NCBI GenBank assembly: GCA_020025965.1
Contig: JAHHRG010000002.1
Coordinates: forward strand, 14,880 to 78,879
Direction: 5' to 3'
From: Sutterella sp.
Lineage (GTDB): Bacteria; Pseudomonadota; Gammaproteobacteria; Burkholderiales; Burkholderiaceae_F
DNA length: 64,000 bases
Under the pieces are notes generated by a model that did no database searches, was not told where the DNA came from, and saw only the letters and a list, made by a program, of their open reading frames with translations. Below, in pieces: positions 37,016 through 45,343 of this stretch; the stretch's first letter is position 1; every line of letters begins with the position of its first letter. The position numbers and the translations under genes were made by a program.

Positions 37016-37621
37016 TTACTCGGTGATGGTAACAACGTCCGAAGTGATAGCGACTAGTTCCCAGTCGCTCGAAATGTTCCAGTCGCTACTGCCGGCGTTT
37101 ACCACCTGCATGGGCTTGGGAAGTTTCGTGGCATCAAGGTGAAAACGAATTTCCGCCACATAGTCGTCTGTATTGCGAATAACGTCCGAGGGCGCAACTC
37201 GCCAGCGACGTATCGATTTAATATAGGGCAGGGCCTGTTCAAGCGTATCGAAGCTGTGCGAAAGACCGTTGTAAGACAGACGATAACGACGAGTGAGTGG
37301 GTCGAATGCCAGACGAATCATGAAACGACTTTCAATCTTCGTTTTATCGAACCAATACCAACGTTCCTTAGACAGTCGGAATTCGTGTACAAAATAAAGT
37401 GCAATACCGCGATGTAAGGCTTCGGAAAGCGCATGCGGCAGATCAAATTCGAACGAAGAAGCAACGAAGAGTCCTGGACGTTCGCCGGGTTCATCTAGAC
37501 TGAGTTCGGCCTTCATCAACGTTGCTTCAACGGCGTGAGCATTTTGCGGATAACCACCGCTGAAACCGATCAGGGCGAATGCCCCGATCAGTAATAGCCG
37601 ACGACGCAAGGGGCAGAACAT
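37016..37621 (-). CDS. DUF4390 exported protein
   Basis: A 201-residue protein with a signal peptide (RRRLLLIGAFALIGFSG) and a predicted beta-rich periplasmic domain: ELSLDEPGERPGLFVASSFEFDLPHALSEALHRGIALYFVHEF in outline, then RWYWFDKTKIES and YRLSYNGLSHSF. This is the DUF4390 family found between rsmB and ntrY in betaproteobacteria. Function is unknown; the position suggests a link to NtrY sensing. I chose the ATG at 37621 with GAGGAG upstream, because the longer frame would overlap rsmB completely. Confidence 0.82.
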   Translation of the reverse strand: MFCPLRRRLLLIGAFALIGFSGGYPQNAHAVEATLMKAELSLDEPGERPGLFVASSFEFDLPHALSEALHRGIALYFVHEFRLSKERWYWFDKTKIESRFMIRLAFDPLTRRYRLSYNGLSHSFDTLEQALPYIKSIRRWRVAPSDVIRNTDDYVAEIRFHLDATKLPKPMQVVNAGSSDWNISSDWELVAITSDVVTITE

Positions 37622-37623
37622 GA

Positions 37624-38952
37624 TTAGCTCCTCTTTTGCATTAGTGCGTAGAAGAAACCGTCGTGAACCGAAGGAATAAGAGAGTGACCGTCCCAAGAGT
37701 CCCTTTCTTCTGGAAGAAGCGTGAGCATCTTCTCTCCGGCCACGGGAATGAGTTCCGCATCGGGCGTTTCTTTGAGAAAGCGTTGGATTTGTTCTGTTCC
37801 TTCTTCGGGGAAAATAGAGCAAGTAGCGTAAAGCATCTGGCCACCCTTTTTGAGGAGAGGCCATAGGGTGGTCAAGAGAAAATGCTGTTCGGATGCAAGA
37901 TTCTTGATGTCGACGGCACGACGTAACCAAGGCGTATCGGGTTGGCGGCGAACCACACCACTTGCTGTACAAGGGGCATCCAGAAGGATGCAATCAAAGG
38001 CTCGACCGTCCCACCAACGAGCGGTACGACCAGCGTCTGCCGTGTGTACGTTGGCTTTGAGGTTGAGACGCGCAAGCGTTTCACGAACCTTTTCTGTTCG
38101 GAATTCGTCGATTTCAAGAGCCGTCATCTCACAATCATAACGTTCTAGAAGGTGAGCGGTTTTTCCGCCGGGAGCGGAGCATGCATCAAGTACGCGGGCA
38201 CCTCTTGGCACGTTCAAAAGATGAGCAGCTAACTGTGTGCCGGCATCCTGAACCGAGACCATACCTCGGGCGAAGCCTGGGATCATGTCAACGGGCATCG
38301 GCGATTCGAGCATTATCGCATCGAGACCGACTCGACGGGCGGCAATTTTATGATCCGCGAGAATTGTGAGATAGTCTTCAACGCTAATCAAGCGGCGGTT
38401 GACTCGCAGTGTCATTGGCGGATGACGAGTGCCAAGCTCGAGGATGCGGTCGGCTTCTTCAGGGTAAACAGCACGCATGCGTTCGATCCACCAGGAGGGA
38501 GCATTGAAGCGCACTTCGAGACGACGCTCAGCCTCGGCCATGAGCGCATCCTTCTCGCGAAGAAACCTACGAAGAACGGCATTTACAAAACCGGAAGCGG
38601 CACGTGTTTGTGGCAAAGTCTTGGCTGCGTTGACAGTTTCGCTTACGATCGTGAAGTCGGCGTAGCGTTGCAAAAAGAGTGCGGCGAGAGAGGCTTCAAG
38701 GAGCGATTCGACGGCTGCTGTCGGACGGTTTTTGCAGAGCTTCGTCAAGATGAAACGCGTTAGGGCAGATTTGCGAACGCTTTCATAGATAATGGCTTGG
38801 GCTGTCGGACGGCTCTCGGGAATGAGTTGTTGTAAAACTGGTTTAATGACTGAATTGAGTGAGGCACCGCTACGAAGCTGAGTACGTGCAACGGCTGCAA
38901 CCTGAACGATTTTGGCGAAAGGCGCTTGCATTTTTTGCTGTTGTTGGGGCAT
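37624..38952 (-). CDS. rsmB: 16S rRNA (cytosine-967-C5) methyltransferase
   Basis: 442 residues: an N-terminal NusB-like RNA-binding domain (about 10-150) and a Rossmann methyltransferase domain. The SAM loop is VLDACSAPGGKTAHLLE near 260. The catalytic cysteines are in DAPCTASGVVRRQPD near 327 and YATCSIFPEEG near 378. Its ATG overlaps the fmt stop (TAATG). Length is normal for the family. Confidence 0.94.
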   Translation of the reverse strand: MPQQQQKMQAPFAKIVQVAAVARTQLRSGASLNSVIKPVLQQLIPESRPTAQAIIYESVRKSALTRFILTKLCKNRPTAAVESLLEASLAALFLQRYADFTIVSETVNAAKTLPQTRAASGFVNAVLRRFLREKDALMAEAERRLEVRFNAPSWWIERMRAVYPEEADRILELGTRHPPMTLRVNRRLISVEDYLTILADHKIAARRVGLDAIMLESPMPVDMIPGFARGMVSVQDAGTQLAAHLLNVPRGARVLDACSAPGGKTAHLLERYDCEMTALEIDEFRTEKVRETLARLNLKANVHTADAGRTARWWDGRAFDCILLDAPCTASGVVRRQPDTPWLRRAVDIKNLASEQHFLLTTLWPLLKKGGQMLYATCSIFPEEGTEQIQRFLKETPDAELIPVAGEKMLTLLPEERDSWDGHSLIPSVHDGFFYALMQKRS

Positions 38953-39908
38953 TACTTAATCTCTTCTCCGACGACAAAGGGCATGCTCTGAAGGAAGGGA
39001 TGTGCATCCATACGTGGCTTCCCAGGGCGCTGAAGTTTGGTGACGCGAAGGGCGCCTTCTCCGCAGGCGATCGTCAGACCGTCATGGGCATCGAGAATTT
39101 CACCAGGGCGGCCTTCACCTTCCGTTACATGGGCTTCCCATATCTTCACGGGCACGTCGTTTTTATGGAAAAGCGTGCCAGGGAAGGGCGAGAAGGCTCG
39201 AATCTTCTGTTCGATCACGCTGGCGGGTTGCGTCCAGTCGATGTTGGCTTCGGTCTTCTGGAGTTTTTCGGCATAGGTGACGCCCTCTTCGGGTTGAGCG
39301 ACCCAGTCGAGTTCATCGGGCGTCTTTAGTGCTTCAACGAGAAGTTTTGCACCTTCGACGGCTAAGCGGTTCATCAGGACGTCGGCGGTATCGGTCGGGA
39401 GAATTGGCATGCGGACTATGCGGATCATCGGACCTGTATCGAGACCGAGTTCCATTTTCATGAGTGTGACGCCCGTTTCAGCGTCGCCTGCTTCGATACA
39501 ACGGGCTACAGGGGCTGCACCGCGCCAGCGTGGCAGAAGACTACCGTGGATGTTAATCGCCTTGATATCTCCTTTTTTACCGATACCCTTAGCGCAGTCG
39601 AGGACGGCCTGCGGAAGAATCAGGCCGTAAGCGGCAACAACTAAAAGGTCGGCTTCGATGGCTTTCAGTTCTTTGTGAATACGGGCGGCTCCTTCGGGAT
39701 CGCGCTTCAAACTAAGCGTGAGTGGTGTGATCACAGGAATGTTGTTTTCCTCGGCGAGCACTTTAACGGGCGAAGGTGTTAGTTTCATACCGCGTCCGCT
39801 TCGGCGGTCGGGTTGAGAAAGAACCAAGGCGATATCATGACCGGCGTCAATAAGGTGTTTAAGGGCGACTGCGGCAAAATCCGGAGTGCCGGCAAAAATG
39901 ATTTTCAT
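38952..39908 (-). CDS. fmt: Methionyl-tRNA formyltransferase
   Basis: Formylates the initiator Met-tRNA. 318 residues: N-terminal MKIIFAGTPDFAAVALKHL, the catalytic NIHGSLLPRWRGAAPV near 117-132 and GVTLMKMELGLDTGPM near 146, and a C-terminal OB-like domain ending LQSMPFVVGEEIK. It is the first gene of fmt-rsmB-DUF4390-ntrY-ntrX-trkA-trkH, all on one strand with gaps of at most 16 bases. def, usually beside fmt, is 1.1 kb away with an alpha/beta hydrolase gene in between. Confidence 0.95.
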   Translation of the reverse strand: MKIIFAGTPDFAAVALKHLIDAGHDIALVLSQPDRRSGRGMKLTPSPVKVLAEENNIPVITPLTLSLKRDPEGAARIHKELKAIEADLLVVAAYGLILPQAVLDCAKGIGKKGDIKAINIHGSLLPRWRGAAPVARCIEAGDAETGVTLMKMELGLDTGPMIRIVRMPILPTDTADVLMNRLAVEGAKLLVEALKTPDELDWVAQPEEGVTYAEKLQKTEANIDWTQPASVIEQKIRAFSPFPGTLFHKNDVPVKIWEAHVTEGEGRPGEILDAHDGLTIACGEGALRVTKLQRPGKPRMDAHPFLQSMPFVVGEEIK

Positions 39909-39988
39909 GATTTTTCGAGGAAAACGGTTGCTGAAAAGACCGAAAGAAACATTCGGCTATCGTACTAGTGTACGGTACTTCCTGGCTT

Positions 39989-40011
39989 TATGCCGATGAA
40001 TTAGCGGCATA
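39989..40011. other. Small inverted repeat upstream of fmt and the hydrolase gene
   Basis: TATGCCG and CGGCATA flank a 9-nt loop in the 194-base divergent intergenic region. A second short repeat (CGTAC / GTACG) lies at 39961-39974. No T run follows, so an operator is more likely than a terminator. Confidence 0.25.
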
Positions 40012-40102
40012 GTTCGCAAGAGCTCGATCATTGTGAGAACGAATCGGGCAGACGTTAAGGTGATAATCTATATCTTGGAACGCTTCCCTACAGGTGGGGG
40101 TT

Positions 40103-41014
40103 ATGGACGAAAACAAAAAGTTTTTGCATTACAACGGGCAACGCATTGCCTATTGCCAGTACGGCAATATGGCGGCTCCGGCTATTGTGCTGTTAATGGG
40201 ACTTGGTCTTCCAGGTCAGGCGTGGCCGATGTCTTTGCTCTCCTACCTCCTGCAGGAAGGTTTTCGAATCATCATTCCCGACAATCGAGATTGCGGGGAT
40301 AGTTTCCGTTTCCCTGCAGAAAAGGCCATAACAGAAAAAGAGCTCGGGAAGGCCATTATGCGTGCGCTTGCTTGTATGCCAGTTTCTGGAAATTATGCTC
40401 TTGAAGATATGGCGCTTGACATCGAAAAGCTCCTTAACGAATTACAAATTCGTCGTGCGCACGTAGTCGGAATTTCGATGGGCGGCATGATTGCACAGGT
40501 GTTGGCGACTCAGTGCCCCAACCGTGTTGCGTCGATTGTCACGATTGCATCGGCAAGTGGGAACCCGAAGACGGGACTCGGCAATCTCAAGGCTATTCAG
40601 GCGCTTATTGCTCGTCCAAAAGAAAGAACGCCAGAAGCAGTTAGAGCCTATTTCGAAAATGTGTTCTACACGCTATCGGGTTCCGACTACAAACCTGAAG
40701 TCGAGGAAATGCGCTCTCTCCTCGAAGCTGTCGATAGAATCCATTACGATGCCGAAGGTGCCTACCGTCAGCTCCTTGCAATTTTAGTGAGCGGAAATCG
40801 TGCCAAGCAACTGCGTCGTTTGCACGTACCTACATTGGTGATCCACGGAACCGACGATCCACTGCTCCCCTTTGAGGCAGGCAAAGAATTGGCGGATATC
40901 ATTCCAGGAGCCCGATTGGAAAGTATCAACGGAATGGGGCACCAACTTCCGGAAAAGTTGATGCCCCGTATTGGAAAGCTCATAGCCCGTCATTTTCATG
41001 CCAATCCAGCATGA
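40103..41014 (+). CDS. Alpha/beta-hydrolase fold protein
   Basis: A 303-residue hydrolase: oxyanion region LLMGLGLPGQAW near 32, nucleophile elbow GISMGG near 126 (Ser), Asp in HGTDDPLLPF near 251 and His in INGMGHQLP near 275. The triad is complete, so it is probably an active esterase or similar. The ATG at 40103 follows an AGGTGG sequence; a GTG at 40094 is the alternative. It is divergent from fmt and convergent with def. The substrate is not visible. Confidence 0.85.
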   Translation: MDENKKFLHYNGQRIAYCQYGNMAAPAIVLLMGLGLPGQAWPMSLLSYLLQEGFRIIIPDNRDCGDSFRFPAEKAITEKELGKAIMRALACMPVSGNYALEDMALDIEKLLNELQIRRAHVVGISMGGMIAQVLATQCPNRVASIVTIASASGNPKTGLGNLKAIQALIARPKERTPEAVRAYFENVFYTLSGSDYKPEVEEMRSLLEAVDRIHYDAEGAYRQLLAILVSGNRAKQLRRLHVPTLVIHGTDDPLLPFEAGKELADIIPGARLESINGMGHQLPEKLMPRIGKLIARHFHANPA

Positions 41015-41025
41015 TTGGGTAAATC

Positions 41026-41541
41026 TTAGTGCTTCTTCTTGTCGTTGTGGCGAAGCTTGCAGAGCTTCTGACGAGCACGTTCTTTCTTGAATCGGCTCAG
41101 ATGGTCAATAAAGACGGTGCCGTCAAGATGATCGATTTCATGTTGTGAGCAAACGGCCAGAATGCCCGTGGCGGAATATTCGAAGAAATTTCCGTTCAAA
41201 TCTTGTGCGCGAACCGTCACACCGTCGGGACGCTTGACGTGTTCGTAGAGGCCCTTCAGAGAGAGGCAACCTTCTTCGAAGTCCATCAACTGGTCGGTGT
41301 GAGAAAGAATTTCGGGATTTACGAGAACACGCAAATCCGACTGGTCTTCACTGACATCGATAATGACGATGCGCTTTAGGACGCCGACCTGGTTTGCGGC
41401 CAAGCCAACGCCGGGGGCAGCGTACATGGTCTCAGCCATGTCGGCGGCCAATTGACGGAGTTCGTCGTTGAATTCGGTAACCGGTTCGGCCTTGGAGGTC
41501 AGGGCAGGATCGGGGTATTGAAGAATGGGTAGCAGTGCCAC
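41026..41541 (-). CDS. def: Peptide deformylase
   Basis: Removes the formyl group from nascent proteins. 171 residues with all three motifs: GVGLAANQ near 44, EGCLS near 90 (metal Cys) and QHEIDHLDG near 133 (metal His pair and catalytic Glu). The start is GTG with GAGGTAA upstream. The C terminus is basic (RLRHNDKKKH-like). It ends 11 bases from the convergent hydrolase gene. Confidence 0.95.
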   Translation of the reverse strand: MALLPILQYPDPALTSKAEPVTEFNDELRQLAADMAETMYAAPGVGLAANQVGVLKRIVIIDVSEDQSDLRVLVNPEILSHTDQLMDFEEGCLSLKGLYEHVKRPDGVTVRAQDLNGNFFEYSATGILAVCSQHEIDHLDGTVFIDHLSRFKKERARQKLCKLRHNDKKKH

Positions 41542-41576
41542 GGTTTTTTACCTCAAAGGTAAACTAGATTCAAAAC

Positions 41577-41597
41577 AAGTCCTATGAAGAAGGACTT
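41577..41597. other. Hairpin in the def-dprA divergent region
   Basis: AAGTCCT / AGGACTT with a 7-nt loop, 35 bases upstream of the def start. It could be an operator or part of a 5' leader. No T run follows. Confidence 0.25.
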
Positions 41598-41676
41598 ATT
41601 GTAATACACGGATGCGCAAGGTCTTCTTAACGGAAAAAATTATCTTCGGCGCACCAAACGAAAAGGAAATGCTGTT

Positions 41677-42567
41677 ATGAGGTTTACTTCAGAAGATGCG
41701 GCATGGCTGAAGCTGTCGCTGATTCCGAATGTCAAAACCGAAGACGTTTTTCGGATTGCCGAGTTCGGTGGGCCGGAGGCGCTTTTTGATGCCTCCTACG
41801 GTACGCTCGTCAAAATGGTGGGCGAGGTTATGGCTCGCAATATTCGTTCAGAAACCGTAACTGAAGCATACGAAAGAGCATGCGCTTGGCTCGAGGCAAC
41901 CGATAAAGCCTTCTTTGTGAAGCTCACCGATAGCGACTATCCGTCTTTGATGATCACAGCTGGCGTTGCCCCTCTTGTAATCTACGGTCGAGGGAACCGT
42001 TCGCTTTTGGTCGCTGACCGTCCTCATCTCACCATCGTCGGAAGCGGTCGCCCTGATAAGGAAGGTGAATACAACGCTCGTGACTTCGGTGCGGCCTTCG
42101 GTCGATCAGATCTCGCTTTTTCCGTCGGTCTCTATCCAGGTGTAGAAACGCTCTTTTTGGATGCGGCCGTTAACGAAGGACACGCGCGAGCGATCGTTTG
42201 GTCCTCTACTGGGCCCGATCGAATCTGGCCGCGTGAGAATGCCGATTTGCTTCGTTCGACTCTCGAGGCGGAAGGACTTCTTCTTTCGAGCTACGCACCC
42301 GGTACAGGGATTTCCGAAGATGCGAAAGCGTTTCAGCCAACCTGTCGTCTAGCGGCCGCCTCGGGGCTTCTTGTTATTCGCGCGACTCGCCACAGCGAAT
42401 GTCTCCAACTGGCTCGTCTCGCCGGAGATTGGGGCCGAGAGTTATTTGCCGTGCCAGGGTCGATTCATGATCCGCAGAGTAAAGGTTGCCACCTTCTTCT
42501 CAAGCAGGGAGCTCATTTAACGGAGTCTATTGAGGACGTGAAAGAGGGTTTTTTCGGGCGACATTGA
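41677..42567 (+). CDS. dprA: Divergent DprA-family protein
   Basis: A 296-residue protein with the DprA/Smf Rossmann domain: LVIYGRGNRSLL near 100, LTIVGSGRPD near 118, IWPRENADLL near 183, FAVPGSIHDPQSKGCHLLLKQGAHL near 257-281. DprA loads RecA on incoming single-stranded DNA in transformation. Several conserved positions are changed: GSR is GSG (121-123), SGLAxGID is VGLYPGVE (150-157), FPxRNRIIAGLS is FQPTCRLAAASG (219-230) and SGSLITA is HSECLQLA (239-246). The C-terminal winged helix is absent. It may have lost ssDNA or RecA functions or have a changed role. The frame is intact. Confidence 0.78.
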   Translation: MRFTSEDAAWLKLSLIPNVKTEDVFRIAEFGGPEALFDASYGTLVKMVGEVMARNIRSETVTEAYERACAWLEATDKAFFVKLTDSDYPSLMITAGVAPLVIYGRGNRSLLVADRPHLTIVGSGRPDKEGEYNARDFGAAFGRSDLAFSVGLYPGVETLFLDAAVNEGHARAIVWSSTGPDRIWPRENADLLRSTLEAEGLLLSSYAPGTGISEDAKAFQPTCRLAAASGLLVIRATRHSECLQLARLAGDWGRELFAVPGSIHDPQSKGCHLLLKQGAHLTESIEDVKEGFFGRH

Positions 42568-42631
42568 GAAAATTTCGGTATATAACTGCACTAATTTGAT
42601 ACTCTATAAAAAAGGCCGCTCGAATCATAAG

Positions 42632-42654
42632 GTCTCCGAGGGAGACTGTTTTTT
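42632..42654 (+). terminator. Terminator hairpin between dprA and topB
   Basis: GTCTCC / GGAGAC with a 3-nt loop, then a run of six T at 42649-42654. It lies 65 bases after dprA and 68 bases before topB, so it ends dprA transcription or sits in a topB leader. Confidence 0.65.
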
Positions 42655-42721
42655 CAAAGAACGGCCGACGTTATCCTTTATTTCGGACCGATTTCATGAT
42701 CGGTTCCATTCAGAACAAGCC

Positions 42722-45253
42722 ATGTCATTAAAACTAGTCATTGCTGAAAAACCTTCCGTTGCTGGTGATATTGCCCGTGCTTTGGGCGGCTTCAAACGAG
42801 ACGGAGAATTCTGGGTTCGTGACGACATGATTGTCGGCTCCGCCGTCGGTCATTTGCTTGAAATCACTGCCCCCGAAGAATTTGACGTGAAGCGCGGCCG
42901 ATGGACTTTTAAGAATCTTCCCGTTTTGCCGCCGTATTTCGATCTCAAGCCGATTACGCGTTCTGAAGAAAAGCTCAAGTCCCTGGCGAAGAAGATTCGT
43001 AGCCGTACCGTTACCAGCATCATTAACGCATGCGATGCGGGGCGCGAAGGTGAATTGATATTCCGATACATCATGCAGTACTGCAAGTCAAAGAAGCCGA
43101 CGGAACGTCTTTGGCTGCAGTCGATGACAAAAGATGCCATTCGAGCTGGTTTCACGCAACTTCGCCGTGACGAAGAAATGAAGTGCCTAGAAAACGCCGC
43201 TCGTTGTCGTTCCGAAGCCGATTGGCTTGTTGGTATCAATGGTACGCGTGCAATGACGGCTTTCAACTCTACCGATGGGGGCTTTTTCCTGACGACTGTC
43301 GGTCGTGTTCAGACGCCGACACTTGCTATTGTGGTGCAACGCGAATCGGAAATAAACCACTTCGTGCCGAAGAACTATTGGGAAGTCTCCGCGGTTTTCA
43401 AAGTTCAGGCTGGCGAATACGAAGGTATTTGGCAGGATCCGAACTTTAAGAAAGATAAGAACGCACCGGATCAGAAGCCGGAACGTCTCTGGACGGAAAC
43501 CGATGCACGTGCAGTTGCCGACGCTTGCCGTAATGGTCTGGGTACTGTTGAGGAAACCTCAAAACGTACTCGTCAGATGTCGCCTCAGCTCTTTGATTTG
43601 ACGAGCCTGCAACGAGAAGCTAACAGTCGTTTCGGTTTCTCAGCTAAGTCGACTTTGCAGATTGCTCAGGCTCTCTACGAAAAGCACAAGGTGCTCACCT
43701 ATCCGCGTACCGACGCTCGCGCGTTGCCGGAGGACTACCTGGAAACCGTTCGCACGACGCTCTCGAGCATTCGTGGAATTGATGCCTATTTCGGATTTGC
43801 TGGAAAAATTCTCGATCAGAACTGGGTTCGTCCGGACAAGCGCATATTTGACAATTCCAAGATCAGCGATCACTTTGCCATCATCCCGACGGGCCAGCTT
43901 CCAAAGACTTTAAGCGAAGCTGAGCAGAAGATCTTTGACTTGGTGAGCCGTCGCTTTATGTCTGTCTTCTATCCAGCCGCCGAATACGATGTGACGACAC
44001 GTTTCACGACTGTGAGTGGTCATCGTTTTAAGACTGAAGGTAAGGTTCTCGTGGTGCCAGGCTGGCTCGAAGTGGCCGGACGCAACGTCAAGAGTGCGAA
44101 GGACATGCTTACGCCCGTGGCCGCCGACGAGGTGGTCCGCACGAAGGATGTAATAGTTTCCGCTCTGCAAACGAAGCCTCCTGCTCGCTATACCGAAGCT
44201 ACGCTTTTGAGTGCAATGGAAACGGCTGGCAAGAAACTCGAAACTGACGAGTTACGTGAGGCCATGGCTGGCAAGGGTTTGGGTACGCCTGCTACGCGTG
44301 CTTCGATTATTGAAGGTCTTCTTGATCAGAAGTACATGCGCCGCGAAGAACGCGAACTTATTCCAACACCTAAGGCATTTCAGCTCATGACACTTTTGCA
44401 TGGCTTGCATATTGACGAACTGAGTGATCCGAGCCTTACGGGTGAATGGGAATGGAAGCTTCGCTTGATCGAAGAGGGGCGTTTCTCGAACGAAACTTTC
44501 ATGGAGGAAATTCGTAAGCTTACTGACAAGATTGTGGCAGCGGCTAAGCAGTACGAAGGCGACAGTGTTCCTATCGAAAATCCGATCCATATTGACGCTC
44601 CGTGTCCGCAATGCGGAGGTGAAGTGGTCGAAACCTATCGTCGTTTTGCCTGTACGAAACCCAATTGTGGCTTCTCTTTACCTAAGCATCCGGCTAGCCG
44701 TATGTTTGAAAAGGAAGAAGTCGAAGAACTCCTCAATACGGGCCATGTCGGTCCCTTGTCTGGTTTTGTGAGCCGTCGCGGATTTCCCTTTGAAGCGGAA
44801 ATTGTGATGCAGAAAGACGAAACCGACGGCATGTGGAAGATGCAGTTCAACTTTGCCGAAGAAGAGCGCGAGGTTGTGAGCGATGACGAACTCGAAACAA
44901 TGCCCGTCGTCGGAACGTGCCCAATCTGCCACCAGCGTGTCTTAGAACTCAATGCAGCTTACCAGTGCGAACAGAACGTACGTGATAGCAAGAAGTGTCC
45001 GTTCCGCATCAGTAAGAAAATTCTCTCCAGAGAAATTTCGCCTGCCGAAATTCAGCAACTTTTGGCCGAAAAGAAGACGGCGCTTTTGCCTGGTTTCATT
45101 TCGAAACGCAACAAGCGTGCTTTTAGTGCTCATCTGATCTTGAAGGACGACGGAAGTATCGGCTTTGAATTTCAGGCTCGTAAGGGTGAGGAAGGAGAAG
45201 CGGAAGTGACTGCTAAGACGACGAGAACGCGTCGAACCGTTACAAAAAAGTAA
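42722..45253 (+). CDS. topB: DNA topoisomerase III (type IA)
   Basis: Type IA topoisomerase that decatenates and relaxes DNA, 843 residues from the ATG at 42722 (MSLKLVIAEKPSVAGDIARALGG). It has an N-terminal TOPRIM (ACDAGREGELIFRYI near 107), active-site Tyr327 in LTYPRTDARALP, and two C-terminal zinc-binding or related repeats beginning at Cys628 (CPQCGG...CTKPNCGF) and Cys733 (CPICH...CEQNV...CPF), followed by a basic tail TKTTRTRRTVTKK. The frame is open for 42 codons upstream but without similarity. No strong Shine-Dalgarno is visible. Confidence 0.93.
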   Translation: MSLKLVIAEKPSVAGDIARALGGFKRDGEFWVRDDMIVGSAVGHLLEITAPEEFDVKRGRWTFKNLPVLPPYFDLKPITRSEEKLKSLAKKIRSRTVTSIINACDAGREGELIFRYIMQYCKSKKPTERLWLQSMTKDAIRAGFTQLRRDEEMKCLENAARCRSEADWLVGINGTRAMTAFNSTDGGFFLTTVGRVQTPTLAIVVQRESEINHFVPKNYWEVSAVFKVQAGEYEGIWQDPNFKKDKNAPDQKPERLWTETDARAVADACRNGLGTVEETSKRTRQMSPQLFDLTSLQREANSRFGFSAKSTLQIAQALYEKHKVLTYPRTDARALPEDYLETVRTTLSSIRGIDAYFGFAGKILDQNWVRPDKRIFDNSKISDHFAIIPTGQLPKTLSEAEQKIFDLVSRRFMSVFYPAAEYDVTTRFTTVSGHRFKTEGKVLVVPGWLEVAGRNVKSAKDMLTPVAADEVVRTKDVIVSALQTKPPARYTEATLLSAMETAGKKLETDELREAMAGKGLGTPATRASIIEGLLDQKYMRREERELIPTPKAFQLMTLLHGLHIDELSDPSLTGEWEWKLRLIEEGRFSNETFMEEIRKLTDKIVAAAKQYEGDSVPIENPIHIDAPCPQCGGEVVETYRRFACTKPNCGFSLPKHPASRMFEKEEVEELLNTGHVGPLSGFVSRRGFPFEAEIVMQKDETDGMWKMQFNFAEEEREVVSDDELETMPVVGTCPICHQRVLELNAAYQCEQNVRDSKKCPFRISKKILSREISPAEIQQLLAEKKTALLPGFISKRNKRAFSAHLILKDDGSIGFEFQARKGEEGEAEVTAKTTRTRRTVTKK

Positions 45254-45273
45254 GGCTCGATATTTTAGGAGGG

Positions 45274-45322
45274 GGGGAAGACAAGGCGGAACTTATCCGG
45301 CCTTGCCTTCCCCTTTTTTTTC
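45274..45322. terminator. Strong terminator between topB and the CorC-type gene
   Basis: A long GC-rich stem (GGGGAAG-CAAGGC paired with GCCTTGCCTTCCCC, one mismatch) followed by an eight-T run, 20 bases after topB. Confidence 0.9.
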
Positions 45323-45343
45323 ACGTCTGGAGCGAGTGTCGGT

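Noticed and set aside
37622..37993. Long N-terminal extension of the DUF4390 gene
   Set aside because: It would lie wholly inside rsmB in another frame, and the ATG at 37621 has GAGGAG and a signal peptide directly after it.
39961..39974. Terminator for fmt-side or hydrolase-side genes
   Set aside because: The short hairpin has no T run and lies in a divergent promoter region where no terminator is expected.
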